A stretch of DNA of 64,000 bases from Ferrimonas balearica DSM 9799. Lineage in GTDB: Bacteria; Pseudomonadota; Gammaproteobacteria; Enterobacterales; Shewanellaceae. The translations under genes and the position numbers were made by a program. This document shows, one piece after another, positions 38,262 through 51,474 of the stretch. The DNA lies in NCBI RefSeq assembly GCF_000148645.1, contig NC_014541.1, positions 1-64,000 on the forward strand. Direction: 5' to 3'. The stretch's first letter is position 1. Each line of letters begins with the position of its first letter. A model generated the notes under the pieces. It was given only the letters and a program-made list of their open reading frames with translations, searched no databases and was not told the DNA's origin.

Positions 38262-38798
38262 TCAGTCGGCCTCAGCCAGATACTTATCTTTCAGCCGCAC
38301 ATAATGTGCGGCTGACTCTTTCAGGAAGGCGAACTCCCCCTCGGTCAGCGGACGAGCCTGCTTGGCCGGGCTGCCAACATAGAGGTAGCCACTCTCCAGA
38401 CGCTTGCCCGGTGGCACCAGTGCGCCGGCGCCAATGATCACATCATCCTCTACGATCACGCCGTCCAGAATGATGGCGCCCATGCCAACCAACACCCGGT
38501 CACCAATGGTGCAGCCGTGCAGCATCGCTTTATGGCCGACGGTAACGTCATCGCCAATGATCAGCGGAAAGCCATCAGGGTGGCCGTTGCCCGGACGGGA
38601 CACGTGGAGAACGGACGCATCCTGGACATTGGTTCGTGCGCCGATGCGGATAAAGTTAACGTCGCCACGAGCTGCAACCAGGGGCCAGACACTGCTGTCC
38701 TCAGCCAGAGTAATGTCACCGTACAGAACGGCACTGGGTTCAACAAAGACGCCTTGGGCCAATTGAGGCAGCTGCCCCTGATAGGGTTTGATCGTCAT
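38262..38798 (-). CDS. yrdA: gamma-class carbonic anhydrase family protein YrdA
   Basis: Left-handed beta-helix trimeric protein of the gamma-carbonic anhydrase/PaaY family, 178 residues from the ATG at 38798 behind GGAG; the frame opens at 38843. Hexapeptide repeats run through the middle: SSVWPLVAARGDVNFIRIG, TNVQDASVLHV and TVGHKAMLHGCTIGDRVLVGM, with candidate metal His residues in LHV, GHK and LHGC. Enzymatic activity is often low or absent in such proteins. It lies just upstream of and divergent from the rRNA operon. Confidence 0.9.
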   Translation of the reverse strand: MTIKPYQGQLPQLAQGVFVEPSAVLYGDITLAEDSSVWPLVAARGDVNFIRIGARTNVQDASVLHVSRPGNGHPDGFPLIIGDDVTVGHKAMLHGCTIGDRVLVGMGAIILDGVIVEDDVIIGAGALVPPGKRLESGYLYVGSPAKQARPLTEGEFAFLKESAAHYVRLKDKYLAEAD

Positions 38799-38907
38799 TG
38801 TGGGCTCCATTTGGGGGGTAGGGGCCGCCATTATAGCGCCCATTGCTGGCGGAATATGCAGGATTGGCGACTTTTGAAGCAGTCAGAACTTTTGTGTGGT
38901 AAAAGCC

Positions 38908-38935
38908 TTGCGCCCGTAAATTCCCTCCCTATAAT
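38908..38935 (+). promoter_or_regulatory. rRNA operon promoter P1
   Basis: TTGCGC, 16-bp spacer, TATAAT, then a GC-rich discriminator GCGCCC. The short spacer and GC discriminator are typical of growth-rate and ppGpp-controlled rrn promoters. It lies about 400 bp upstream of 16S. Confidence 0.8.
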
Positions 38936-39024
38936 GCGCCCTCACGTTGACGGGGAAGGCGGCCAAGCGCAGAGCCACCGGTTAACGAGGCAGCAGCCAC
39001 TCAATAAACTTCATCAAAAAGGGC

Positions 39025-39052
39025 TTGACCCGATGAGTTAACTGAGTAAAAT
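39025..39052 (+). promoter_or_regulatory. rRNA operon promoter P2
   Basis: TTGACC, 16-bp spacer, TAAAAT, then GGCGCTCCGC as discriminator. Same architecture as P1. Confidence 0.75.
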
Positions 39053-39139
39053 GGCGCTCCGCTTCAGGGAAAGAGCCGAAAGGCACAAAACCTGAAGTTT
39101 TGAAGTTCAACGCTTCGCTTCGAAAGAACGAAAAAATGC

Positions 39140-39167
39140 TTGACTTCACTAAGGGACAGCGTAGAAT
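39140..39167 (+). promoter_or_regulatory. rRNA operon promoter P3
   Basis: TTGACT, 16-bp spacer, TAGAAT, then a GCGCATCCC discriminator. An A-rich stretch just upstream (AAAGAACGAAAAAATGC) could act as an UP element. Confidence 0.8.
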
Positions 39168-39199
39168 GCGCATCCCGCTTCGGTAAGAAAACGAAGCGA

Positions 39200-39212
39200 C
39201 GCTCTTTAACAA
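39200..39212 (+). promoter_or_regulatory. boxA antitermination site in 16S leader
   Basis: CGCTCTTTAACAA matches the rrn boxA consensus (TGCTCTTTAACA), the NusB/NusE binding site that makes rRNA transcription resistant to Rho. A second copy lies before 23S. Confidence 0.85.
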
Positions 39213-39340
39213 TTTGTCAGACAATCTGTGTGGGCACTCACGCAGTGTTGAGAAATCATCATTTTCTCGATGCTACTGAGTGACACCAAGTTAATTCAGT
39301 ATTCATTGAGTAGCTTCTACGGAAGCAAATCAAAATCTTT

Positions 39341-40893
<1,553 letters not shown>

Positions 40894-40980
40894 ACGACAT
40901 GAATTCTTGCCTGCGTCGAGTGTTCACACAGATTGTCTGACGAAAAGTAGAGAGTGGCTGCAATTGCAGCGCACGGCGAT

Positions 40981-41057
<77 letters not shown>

Positions 41058-41086
41058 ATCTTCTGGATTGGTTCGCCACACGGTAT

Positions 41087-41162
41087 GGGGCTATAGCTCA
41101 GCTGGGAGAGCGCCTGCTTTGCACGCAGGAGGTCAGCGGTTCGATCCCGCTTAGCTCCACCA
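41087..41162 (+). tRNA. tRNA-Ala (TGC)
   Basis: 76 nt with an encoded CCA. The acceptor stem is GGGGCTA / TAGCTCC, and the anticodon TGC is at 41120-41122. It is nearly identical to E. coli tRNA-Ala(UGC). It lies 29 bp after tRNA-Ile. Confidence 0.97.
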
Positions 41163-41227
41163 CTTACTCTTAGGGAATAAGAGGCCAAAGATAAATTGCA
41201 TAATTTACCTTTGGCTTTTTTAAGCCT

Positions 41228-41239
41228 TGCTCTTTAACA
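41228..41239 (+). promoter_or_regulatory. boxA antitermination site before 23S
   Basis: TGCTCTTTAACA is an exact boxA in the spacer between tRNA-Ala and 23S. The rest of this spacer (about 41163-41439) holds 23S processing sequence and no gene. Confidence 0.85.
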
Positions 41240-41439
41240 ATTTGGATAAGCTGATAAATTTCTCGAGAAATTGTAAGAGTAAACTTCTTGCAAGTGTCTT
41301 GATATCCGGCGATTCAGCGTAAAGCTGAATAACGAAACATTTGGTTGCGTCATATGCGTAATGTGCTTTGCAAAGCTCATTACGGTTGCAACGAGATTTG
41401 GTTCTACCAAAGCTCAAGCAAGACCCCTTGGGGTTGTAT

Positions 41440-44327
<2,888 letters not shown>

Positions 44328-44417
44328 TACAACACCCAAGTGGTTTTGTGAGTCGGATATCCGACCTTGTAAGAAGCGCTTACAACGAGAAACAGCTTTT
44401 CCGAATTGTACGATTTT

Positions 44418-44535
44418 TGCCTGGTGGCAATAGCGTCGTGGCCCCACCTGATCCCATGCCGAACTCAGAAGTGAAACGCGACCGCGCCGATGGTAGTGTG
44501 GCAGTTGCCATGCGAGAGTAGGTCACCGCCAGGCT
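44418..44535 (+). rRNA. rrf: 5S ribosomal RNA
   Basis: It begins TGCCTGGTGGC and ends CCGCCAGGC, which pair as helix I. The core CCCATGCCGAACTCAGAAGTG is identical to E. coli, apart from its first bases. About 118 nt. It is the last gene of the operon and is followed by a terminator; no distal tRNA is present. Confidence 0.96.
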
Positions 44536-44548
44536 CCTAATTAGAACG

Positions 44549-44578
44549 AACCCCGTCTCGAAAGAGGCGGGGTTTTTT
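44549..44578 (+). terminator. intrinsic terminator of the rRNA operon
   Basis: CCCCGTCTC / GAGGCGGGG with a GAAA tetraloop and six Ts, 14 bp after 5S. Confidence 0.9.
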
Positions 44579-44677
44579 CGTTTTGGTGCGTTTTATCGGC
44601 TGAGCGGGGTAAAAAAATTCATTTCCCCCCATTGGCTCGGTTTACTCTCCGGGGAATATCGGTTAAACCATAGCCCT

Positions 44678-45760
44678 ATGGTGACGTTTTTTGGAACAGA
44701 GGCCGAACGGCTTAACGACGATCCCCCATCGTCCCACCACTTTATTCAACAGCACCCGGCTCTGTACGGGGATCTGCTCTATCCCGCATTTGACCTTCGC
44801 TTGCTGCATCGTTACCTGGTGGAACAGTGCGGTGATGAGGTGGGCGATGCTCTGCTGCGATGTGTCGACATTGCCCCAAAGGAGCTGGCCCAGCGTCAGT
44901 TTATCCTGGCCTGGCAGATGCTGAAGGCGATGGAGTTGGCGGCACAATCCCTCCCACCCCCAGCCGCGGGGCTGATCTTTGGCCGTACCTTTAAAGCCAG
45001 TGACCTGGAAGGGTTGCAGGGCCCGCTTTCCCACTCCCGTACGTTGGCTGAGGCCTACCACATCACCCGCCAGAACCCGAACCTGACCGGCAGCTTCACC
45101 GATAACCTTGAGCGGATCGAAGACGGCAAGTTGGTGGTGCGGGGGGTGAATGTGGCGCAGATCGAACCGGCGACTCTGCAGTTTGTCTTTGAGCAGGGGC
45201 TGGGCTCAATGATGGCGATTGCCGAAGAGTTAAGTGGGGAAGCACTGCAACTGAGCTGGGTGCGCTTCCCGGCACCGGCGCCCTGGCCGGTGGATCGTAC
45301 CGAATACGAAGACCTGCTCGGCTGCCCGGTGGACTTCGAGGGTGACTTCTTCGAGTGGGCCATCGATCTGCAAGAGTTGGAAGCCCCGGTGCTCTGGCGC
45401 CCGACCGACGTGGCACTGGAGCTGGAGCAGGAACCGCCGGCTCAGGATACGTCGCTGGTTAACCGCATCATTACGCTGTTGCTGGCCGTACCGGAAAACT
45501 GGCCGACCCAGGAGCAGGTGGCCGAGGAGTTGATGGTGTCACGCCGTACTCTGCGTCGCCGACTCAGCGAGATGGGGACTTCTTACCAGCAGATCCTCAA
45601 TCAGGTGCGCTGTCAGTTGGCCATTGAGTGGCTGCAGCAGGGTGAGAGCGACATTCTCTGGATCGGTGAGCGTCTTGGTTTCCGGGACGTCAGCAACTTC
45701 CGCCACGCGTTTAAACGCTGGATTGGCAAACCCCCCGGCGCGTTTCTGCGCCGGGGCTGA
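44678..45760 (+). CDS. AraC-family transcriptional regulator
   Basis: 360-residue regulator. The N-terminal half resembles the Arabinose_bd/OruR-type sensing domain (AAGLIFGRTFKASDLEGLQGPLSHSRT-like region, about 90-220). The C-terminal AraC double helix-turn-helix covers about 262-358: EQVAEELMVSRRTLRRRLSE and IGERLGFRDVSNFRHAFKRW. The ligand is unknown. Its stop lies 6 bp from the stop of the convergent diheme cytochrome gene. It follows the rRNA operon terminator, with about 100 bp for its promoter. Confidence 0.85.
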   Translation: MVTFFGTEAERLNDDPPSSHHFIQQHPALYGDLLYPAFDLRLLHRYLVEQCGDEVGDALLRCVDIAPKELAQRQFILAWQMLKAMELAAQSLPPPAAGLIFGRTFKASDLEGLQGPLSHSRTLAEAYHITRQNPNLTGSFTDNLERIEDGKLVVRGVNVAQIEPATLQFVFEQGLGSMMAIAEELSGEALQLSWVRFPAPAPWPVDRTEYEDLLGCPVDFEGDFFEWAIDLQELEAPVLWRPTDVALELEQEPPAQDTSLVNRIITLLLAVPENWPTQEQVAEELMVSRRTLRRRLSEMGTSYQQILNQVRCQLAIEWLQQGESDILWIGERLGFRDVSNFRHAFKRWIGKPPGAFLRRG

Positions 45761-45765
45761 TTCTC

Positions 45766-46926
45766 CTACTGGCAACTGCCCAGTGCGGGGTCCAGGGTGT
45801 CGATCCAGTTGCGTATCAGGTCGACGGCGTAGTCGTGAACCACCGCCCGTCCCACCGGTGGCATCTTATCTTTCGGCTCGAGGTGCGCCATGCGGTAGGG
45901 GAGGATGGACGCGAGGCCGTTGCCCGGCACGATGTCGTAATCCAGACCCGCTGCACCACCATCGTAACCCGGAGGCTGTTTGCAGATGCCGTACTCCATG
46001 GTGGTGTGGTCAACGAAGTAGCCCAGTCGCAGCCCTGAGATGCTGGCAAACCCTTCGGCCCGATGACAGTGGGCACAGTTCACATCGAGATAGCCTTTAG
46101 CCCGTTCGGTCAGGCTGGCCGTGGTGTCATACAGGTCGGCGGCGGTGGGGATACTTTCCGGTACCCGGTCCAGCCAGCCCTGGCTGAGCCAGTGCTGCAG
46201 CTGGTTGCTGCCGTTGTCACCGGGACGGTTCAGCAGCCTGGCTTTGATGCCGATGGGACTGAACCGGGCCGTGGTGCCGTCGGACAGCTGGTGACACATC
46301 TTGCATTGGGGCTGGGAGGGCACTTCGTAGTTGAAGGCCAGGGTCTCGTCCTGGTGGATCATCTGATGGGCCACCAGAGTGCCGGCCGGCGTAAACTCTG
46401 CATCGTTGCCCTGCCACAGATAGGGCAACGCCACCCATCCAGACTCCCGATGGATCAGCAGCCGCGTTTCAATCACAGTTTCATTGTCATCACCCGATAG
46501 TGCGGTATCCGCAGGCAGGGCAAAGGTTTTCACCAGTACGGTACCCACTGGCAAGCCGAAGGTTTCGCTATCGTGGTAGGTCATCTGTGTCCCGGGGGGC
46601 AGGAACAGGAAGCGATACTTGCTGGCGTAGTCCGAGAACAGCGCCGTAGTGAGCTGGTATCGCAGGCCGGGTACACGGGCATCCCGGGTGGGCACGGCCG
46701 GGTCGACAAACAGGCCGTACTGAGACAGCAGCTCGCAGTTTTCGCTCATCAATGCGTCCCAGTTCACTTCACTGGTGGCCGCGTCACAGGGCGTAGCGGG
46801 GTCGGCAGGGTCCGGGTTGGTGGGCGGTGGTGCCGGAGGCTCCGGCGGAGGCGGTTCAGAGGCGCTTTCCCCTCCGCCACCGCAGCTTAGCAGGCCCAGC
46901 AGCAGGGGCAGGTAGAGATACTTCAT
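45766..46926 (-). CDS. diheme c-type cytochrome lipoprotein, SO2930-like
   Basis: 386 residues. Lipoprotein signal MKYLYLPLLLGLLSC with Cys15, then a Pro-rich linker (20-45). Two c-heme sites are visible: Cys208-Lys-Met-Cys-His212 and Cys284-Ala-His-Cys-His288. Conserved blocks VGTVLVKTFALPADT, ETRLLIHRESGW and KDKMPPVGRAVVHDYAVDLIRNWI place it with the SO2930-type diheme cytochromes of Shewanella (TIGR03806-like, from memory). The partner and acceptor are unknown. It lies after the beta-helix fusion gene, whose C-terminal half is a paralog, with a terminator between. Confidence 0.85.
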   Translation of the reverse strand: MKYLYLPLLLGLLSCGGGGESASEPPPPEPPAPPPTNPDPADPATPCDAATSEVNWDALMSENCELLSQYGLFVDPAVPTRDARVPGLRYQLTTALFSDYASKYRFLFLPPGTQMTYHDSETFGLPVGTVLVKTFALPADTALSGDDNETVIETRLLIHRESGWVALPYLWQGNDAEFTPAGTLVAHQMIHQDETLAFNYEVPSQPQCKMCHQLSDGTTARFSPIGIKARLLNRPGDNGSNQLQHWLSQGWLDRVPESIPTAADLYDTTASLTERAKGYLDVNCAHCHRAEGFASISGLRLGYFVDHTTMEYGICKQPPGYDGGAAGLDYDIVPGNGLASILPYRMAHLEPKDKMPPVGRAVVHDYAVDLIRNWIDTLDPALGSCQ

Positions 46927-46941
46927 GATGGATTCCTCAGC

Positions 46942-46970
46942 AAAAAAGGGCCGGCGATTGCCGGCCCTTT
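46942..46970 (-). terminator. intrinsic terminator between the two diheme cytochrome genes
   Basis: AAAGGGCCGGC / GCCGGCCCTTT with a GATT loop. On the minus strand it ends in a T tract. It lies just past the stop of the 888-residue gene and upstream of the 386-residue gene, so the latter may have its own promoter or depend on read-through. Confidence 0.85.
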
Positions 46971-46975
46971 GAGGC

Positions 46976-49642
46976 TTACTCGGAGCAGGTGGCTGCAGGC
47001 AGGCGGGTAATCCACTCGCGGATCAGGTCGACCCCTGCGTCATGGGCCAGGCTGCGGCCGATCTCCGGCATCCGGTCACCCGGTTCGGTGGCGGCCATGC
47101 GGAAGTGGGTGATGGACTCATCCGGGTTGCCCGGGACGATGTCGTAACCCAGGGAACCGCCGCCATAGGCCACCGGCGACTTACACTCACCGTGGGCCTG
47201 CTCATTGCCCTCGTAAGGACGCCAGTACTCCAGCTTGAGGCCGGTGTTGGAGGCGTTGCCTTCAGGGCGGTGGCAGTGCGCACAGTTGATGTCCAGGTAG
47301 CCCTTGGCCAGGTCCATCACTTCGGCGTCGGTGGCACCGCTCAGGTCACCGTTACCCAGCAGCTCAAAGGCCGGAACGGTGGGGATGGAGGCCAGGTCAG
47401 CCGGCGTGCCGGTCAGGATGCCGTGGGCGGTCCAGGCGGTCAGCTGATTGGTGCTGCCATCGGCGTACTCGTAGTTGCCATTGAGGTGGCGGGCTTTCGG
47501 GCCAATCGGCATAAAGCGGGCGATGCCATCCTCACCACTGTACTGGTGACACTGCTTACACTGGTTCAGGCTCGGAACCACATAGTCAAACTCGATGGTT
47601 TCACCTTTGTGGACCACGGACTGATTCATGATGCTGCCAGGCTTGGCCAGTACCGCTTCGTCTTTATTGGCGTTCCAGACGTAGGGCAGGGCACTCCAAC
47701 CGGCTTCACGATGGATAAGCAGACGGGTTTCCAGGATCTCTTCGTTTTCGTTGCCCGGCGTGGCAGTGTCATCCGGCATGGCGAAGGTTTTCACCAGTAC
47801 GGTACCCACCGGGAAGTCGAACACCTCCTGCGCGTCGTACGCTGCGGCTTCGCCACCGGGGACGAACACGTAGCGGTACTTGCTGGTGTAGTCGGTGAAC
47901 AGCGGGCTGTTCAGGTCATAGGGCATGCCGCCGCTGTTGGCTGCACCTTTCGGATTGGCGCTGTCGGCAAACAGGTTGTAGTCAGACAGGTTGGCGCAGT
48001 TGGCGCCCAGCAGGGCACTCCAGTTCACTTCGCTGCCGCTGGCTTCACACAGGCTCAGGTCGCCGTCACCCACCAGTCCGCCTTCCCCTTCGCCGATGCT
48101 GCCGCCATTGCCGACGGTCTCACCGCCATCACAGCCGGCCGTGTCGTCGTCGATACCACAACCGAACACCTCATCACCGATGGTGACGGTGTGAACCGGC
48201 AGCGATACCTGGGTACAGTTCATCAGCTTGTCCTGGCTGCTCTCAAACAGGATGTCCGGCACTTCCAGCGTGGCGGGAGAGTGGTCACCGGCGTAGAGCT
48301 GACCCAGGGACACGTCGCCGTTGTTGGACACACAGACGTTGTCACTGCCATCAGCGGCAAACGGCGGCTCCTTGTAATCAATCATCGCGCTCGGGCCGGC
48401 AAACAGGCCGCTGTTGGCCACAGCTTCACCGAGGCCATCGTACAGAATCGCCGGGAACACGCCGTGGATCTGGGTGTAGGCGCCGATGATGTCTTCGATC
48501 AGGTAACCATTGGGGTTGCTGCCACTGTTGGTGATCTCGTTACTGTGGATGTGGATATTGCGCGGTACCGCGCGCCAGCCATCATCGATGATGCCGCCGG
48601 GCTGGGCATAGTTCATGGCGAACGCCCCGGTCACGTCCGGCTCAGCAATAAAGAAGCTGGAGGCGGTAATGGACAGGGTGTCGTGGTCGCGGATGACGTT
48701 GTTGAAGATCTCAACGTCGTCGGTGGACAGAATGATGATGCCGGTGCCGGGCGGAACGATGTGTACCCCGGCCGGGTTGGCGCTGGCGTTGGCAAAGTTC
48801 TTGGTGTTGTTGCCTTCAACCAGGTTATCGAAGATCCGCACGCTGCTGCCGTAACGGTGGTTACCGATGGGCAGGTCGAACACCAGAATACCACCGGTGT
48901 TGGCGACCGCGTGGTTATCGTAAACGTCGGCGTACTTGGAGTTTTCAATCTCGATGCCCGCGACGTTTTCGATGGCCACGTTGCGACGCACCACGATGTA
49001 TTCGGACTGACCCACGTAGATGCCCGCATCGGCGGAGCCGCGCACGTAGGTGTCTTCAATCAGGATATTCTGACACTCCACCGGGTAGAGACCGTAGGCG
49101 CCGTTCTCTTCGTTCAACTCGCCAGCCCAGATGGTGGCCAGACGACGCAGGATGATGCCGTTGGAGTTCTTCAGCTTGATGCCGTTGTTCTTGGCTTCGT
49201 TAACGGACAGGTCCTGAATGGTGATGTTGACGGCGTTCTGCACAAAGATGCCGTCCCCGGAGGCCGCTTCCGAGAAGTCGAGGATGGTTTTGTCCTGACC
49301 GTAACCCATGATGGTCACGTTCTTGGCAAACACCCCATCTCCATCCGCGTCGCCGTCGAACAGCAGGGTGCGGTCGAGTTTGAACTCGCCTTCCGGCAGT
49401 ACGATGACGTCGCCACTCTGGGCATTAATAAAGGCTTCGGTGATGTTGGCGCCGAGGTTCTCACCCACTTCGACCATGATGGCGCCTTCCGGGAAGGTCG
49501 GTCCTTCCGGCTCCGGCGGGGTGGTGGTCGGCGGCGGTGGCGTGACCGTTACGGTTTCATCGTCGCTGCCGCACCCGGCCAGGTTGAGGGCCACTGCGGA
49601 CGCCAATAGGGTCGGCAGTAACCAGGATCGCTTCTCCCGCAT
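46976..49642 (-). CDS. lipoprotein fusing a parallel beta-helix to a diheme cytochrome
   Basis: 888 residues. Lipoprotein signal with Cys24 (LNLAGCGSDD) and a Thr/Pro linker. A right-handed parallel beta-helix spans about 55-480, with repeats such as NVTIMGYGQDKTILDFS, NNGIKLKNSNGIILRRL, SADAGIYVGQSEYIVVRRN and AGIEIENSKYADVYDNHAV. After a Gly/Glu-rich linker (505-530) comes a copy of the diheme module: Cys695-Lys-Gln-Cys-His699 and Cys787-Ala-His-Cys-His791. As I recall, such helix proteins (TIGR03805-like) usually sit beside separate TIGR03806-like cytochromes; here both are one chain. It is divergent from the AbgT-type transporter. The function is unknown. Confidence 0.85.
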   Translation of the reverse strand: MREKRSWLLPTLLASAVALNLAGCGSDDETVTVTPPPPTTTPPEPEGPTFPEGAIMVEVGENLGANITEAFINAQSGDVIVLPEGEFKLDRTLLFDGDADGDGVFAKNVTIMGYGQDKTILDFSEAASGDGIFVQNAVNITIQDLSVNEAKNNGIKLKNSNGIILRRLATIWAGELNEENGAYGLYPVECQNILIEDTYVRGSADAGIYVGQSEYIVVRRNVAIENVAGIEIENSKYADVYDNHAVANTGGILVFDLPIGNHRYGSSVRIFDNLVEGNNTKNFANASANPAGVHIVPPGTGIIILSTDDVEIFNNVIRDHDTLSITASSFFIAEPDVTGAFAMNYAQPGGIIDDGWRAVPRNIHIHSNEITNSGSNPNGYLIEDIIGAYTQIHGVFPAILYDGLGEAVANSGLFAGPSAMIDYKEPPFAADGSDNVCVSNNGDVSLGQLYAGDHSPATLEVPDILFESSQDKLMNCTQVSLPVHTVTIGDEVFGCGIDDDTAGCDGGETVGNGGSIGEGEGGLVGDGDLSLCEASGSEVNWSALLGANCANLSDYNLFADSANPKGAANSGGMPYDLNSPLFTDYTSKYRYVFVPGGEAAAYDAQEVFDFPVGTVLVKTFAMPDDTATPGNENEEILETRLLIHREAGWSALPYVWNANKDEAVLAKPGSIMNQSVVHKGETIEFDYVVPSLNQCKQCHQYSGEDGIARFMPIGPKARHLNGNYEYADGSTNQLTAWTAHGILTGTPADLASIPTVPAFELLGNGDLSGATDAEVMDLAKGYLDINCAHCHRPEGNASNTGLKLEYWRPYEGNEQAHGECKSPVAYGGGSLGYDIVPGNPDESITHFRMAATEPGDRMPEIGRSLAHDAGVDLIREWITRLPAATCSE

Positions 49643-49869
49643 CTTGTTATCTCCATGTTGTTGTTATGTGATACCGGTCAAACTTCGAACACTCGTTTAA
49701 TAAAATCAATGTGCGAAGTGGCCAACGTGAGGCAGGGCCATCAGAAGGCGGGGGGAGAAACTGTGAACTCGGGCGGAAAAAGCACACTTTGCTGGGCAAT
49801 TGACCATAGGTGGTGGCACTATCTACTGTCCGAACCAGGTCTATACCGATAATAAAGTGGAAACAAACC

Positions 49870-51423
49870 ATGAGCTCCGAAGCACAAGCGCCGCAATCTG
49901 AAAACGGGCGTCTGGCCCGTATTCTGGATGGCATTGAGAAAGTGGGGAACAAACTCCCTGATCCGGCCATCCTGTTCCTTTGTCTGATGTTGGTTGTGTG
50001 GGGTGTATCAGCCCTGCTGTCCAACATGAGCTTTACTGAGATCGACCCGCGCACCGGCGAAGCGGTCGTAATCAAAAACCTGCTGACTGCCGAATCCCTG
50101 ACCAGCTTCCTGACCGGTATGGTCAAAACCTTTACCGCATTTGCCCCACTGGGCGTGGTACTGGTTGCGATGCTGGGTGTGGGCGTGGCCGAACACTCCG
50201 GCTTTATCAACACCGCCCTGAAAAAGATGCTGCGCATCACCCCGGTGAAGCTGATCACCCCGGCTGTGGTTGCGGTAGGTATCATCTCCCACACCGCGAC
50301 TGACGCGGGCTACGTGGTGGTGATTCCGCTGGCTGGCGTGATCTTCTACGCCGTAGGCCGTCACCCGATTGCCGGTATCATGGCGGCGTTCGCCGGTGTG
50401 TCCGGTGGCTTTTGTGCCAACTTTATTCCGTCTGCCATCGACCCGCTGCTGCAATCCTTTACCCAGGCTGCAGCGCAAACCCTCGATGCGGACATTCAGC
50501 TGAACCCGCTGAACAACTGGTTCTTCGCTGCCTCTTCCACCCTGCCGATCATCGGTATCATCTGGTACCTGACCGACAAGGTGATGGAGCCGCGCCTGAT
50601 GCGTTCTACCCCGCTGGATGAGGGCATCGATGCCCCGGCCCTGGACGAGATTGGTGAGCGCGAAAACAAAGCGTTCCGCTGGGCCTCCCTGGCGATGCTG
50701 GGCTCCATGGTGCTGGTGGCGGTTCTGGCCATGCCGGAAAGCTCCACCCTGCGTGATGCCAGTGGCAGCCTGACCAACTTCAGCGCGCCGCTGATGCAGG
50801 CCATCGTTCCGCTGATCTTCATCTTCTTCGTGATCCCGGGTGTGGTATTCGGTTACGCCAACGGCGTATTCCAGAGCTCTGCCGACATCATCAAGTCCAT
50901 GAACAAGGCGATGGAAGGCATGGGTGCCTACATCGTCATGGCGTTCTTCTGCTCCCTGTTCATCGCCGCGTTCTCCCAGTCTGATCTGGGTGTGCTGCTG
51001 GCCGTTAAGGGCGCCAACTTCCTGCAGTCTCTGGGCATGCCGGCTGGCGTGACCATCGTGGGCATGGTGTTCCTGGTGGGCTTTGTGAACCTGTTTATGG
51101 GCTCCGCTTCTGCCAAGTGGGCTCTGATTGGTCCGGTTCTGGTACCGATGCTGATGCAACTCAACATCTCTCCGGACCTGTCCCAGGCGGCCTACCGCAT
51201 TGGTGACTCCTCCACCAACATCATCACCCCGCTGATGCCGTACTTCCCGCTGGTGGTGGTGTACTGCCAGAAGTATGTGAAGAACACCGGTATCGGCACC
51301 CTGATCGCCGCCATGCTGCCGTACTCCATGGCGCTGCTGGCTGCCTGGACTGCCTGGCTGCTGATCTACTGGGGCATCGGTCTGCCCCTGGGCCTGGGTG
51401 CAAGCTACACCTACGGACTGTAA
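49870..51423 (+). CDS. AbgT-family transporter
   Basis: Inner-membrane transporter, 517 residues from the ATG at 49870; the frame opens at 49810. Family blocks are LPDPAILFLCLMLVVW, LGVVLVAMLGVGVAEHSG, SHTATDAGYVVVIPLAG, FCANFIPSAIDPLLQ, GSASAKWALIGPVLVPML and GDSSTNIITPLMPYFPL. AbgT imports p-aminobenzoyl-glutamate in E. coli, while relatives such as MtrF act as sulfonamide exporters, so the substrate is open. No abgA/abgB hydrolase genes are adjacent. The ribosome site is weak (GTGGAAAC). A strong terminator follows. Confidence 0.92.
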   Translation: MSSEAQAPQSENGRLARILDGIEKVGNKLPDPAILFLCLMLVVWGVSALLSNMSFTEIDPRTGEAVVIKNLLTAESLTSFLTGMVKTFTAFAPLGVVLVAMLGVGVAEHSGFINTALKKMLRITPVKLITPAVVAVGIISHTATDAGYVVVIPLAGVIFYAVGRHPIAGIMAAFAGVSGGFCANFIPSAIDPLLQSFTQAAAQTLDADIQLNPLNNWFFAASSTLPIIGIIWYLTDKVMEPRLMRSTPLDEGIDAPALDEIGERENKAFRWASLAMLGSMVLVAVLAMPESSTLRDASGSLTNFSAPLMQAIVPLIFIFFVIPGVVFGYANGVFQSSADIIKSMNKAMEGMGAYIVMAFFCSLFIAAFSQSDLGVLLAVKGANFLQSLGMPAGVTIVGMVFLVGFVNLFMGSASAKWALIGPVLVPMLMQLNISPDLSQAAYRIGDSSTNIITPLMPYFPLVVVYCQKYVKNTGIGTLIAAMLPYSMALLAAWTAWLLIYWGIGLPLGLGASYTYGL

Positions 51424-51444
51424 TAGCCGAACGATCTGGTACGG

Positions 51445-51474
51445 AAAAGGGGCCTCATTGGAGGCCCCTTTTTT
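51445..51474 (+). terminator. intrinsic terminator after the AbgT-type gene
   Basis: AAAAGGGGCCTC / GAGGCCCCTTTT with an ATTG loop and a T tract, 21 bp after the stop. It could also act on the convergent small gene on the minus strand. Confidence 0.9.

Noticed and set aside
38599-38606. CACGTG in yrdA as a fourth parS site (also 35967 in hemF, 7228 in guaC and 5604 in gyrB)
   Set aside because: The flanking bases do not match the ParB consensus arms; only the core hexamer is shared.
47042-49609. 855-residue open frame opposite the beta-helix cytochrome fusion
   Set aside because: The minus-strand product has a lipoprotein signal and two CxxCH sites; the plus-strand frame has neither a start signal nor motifs.
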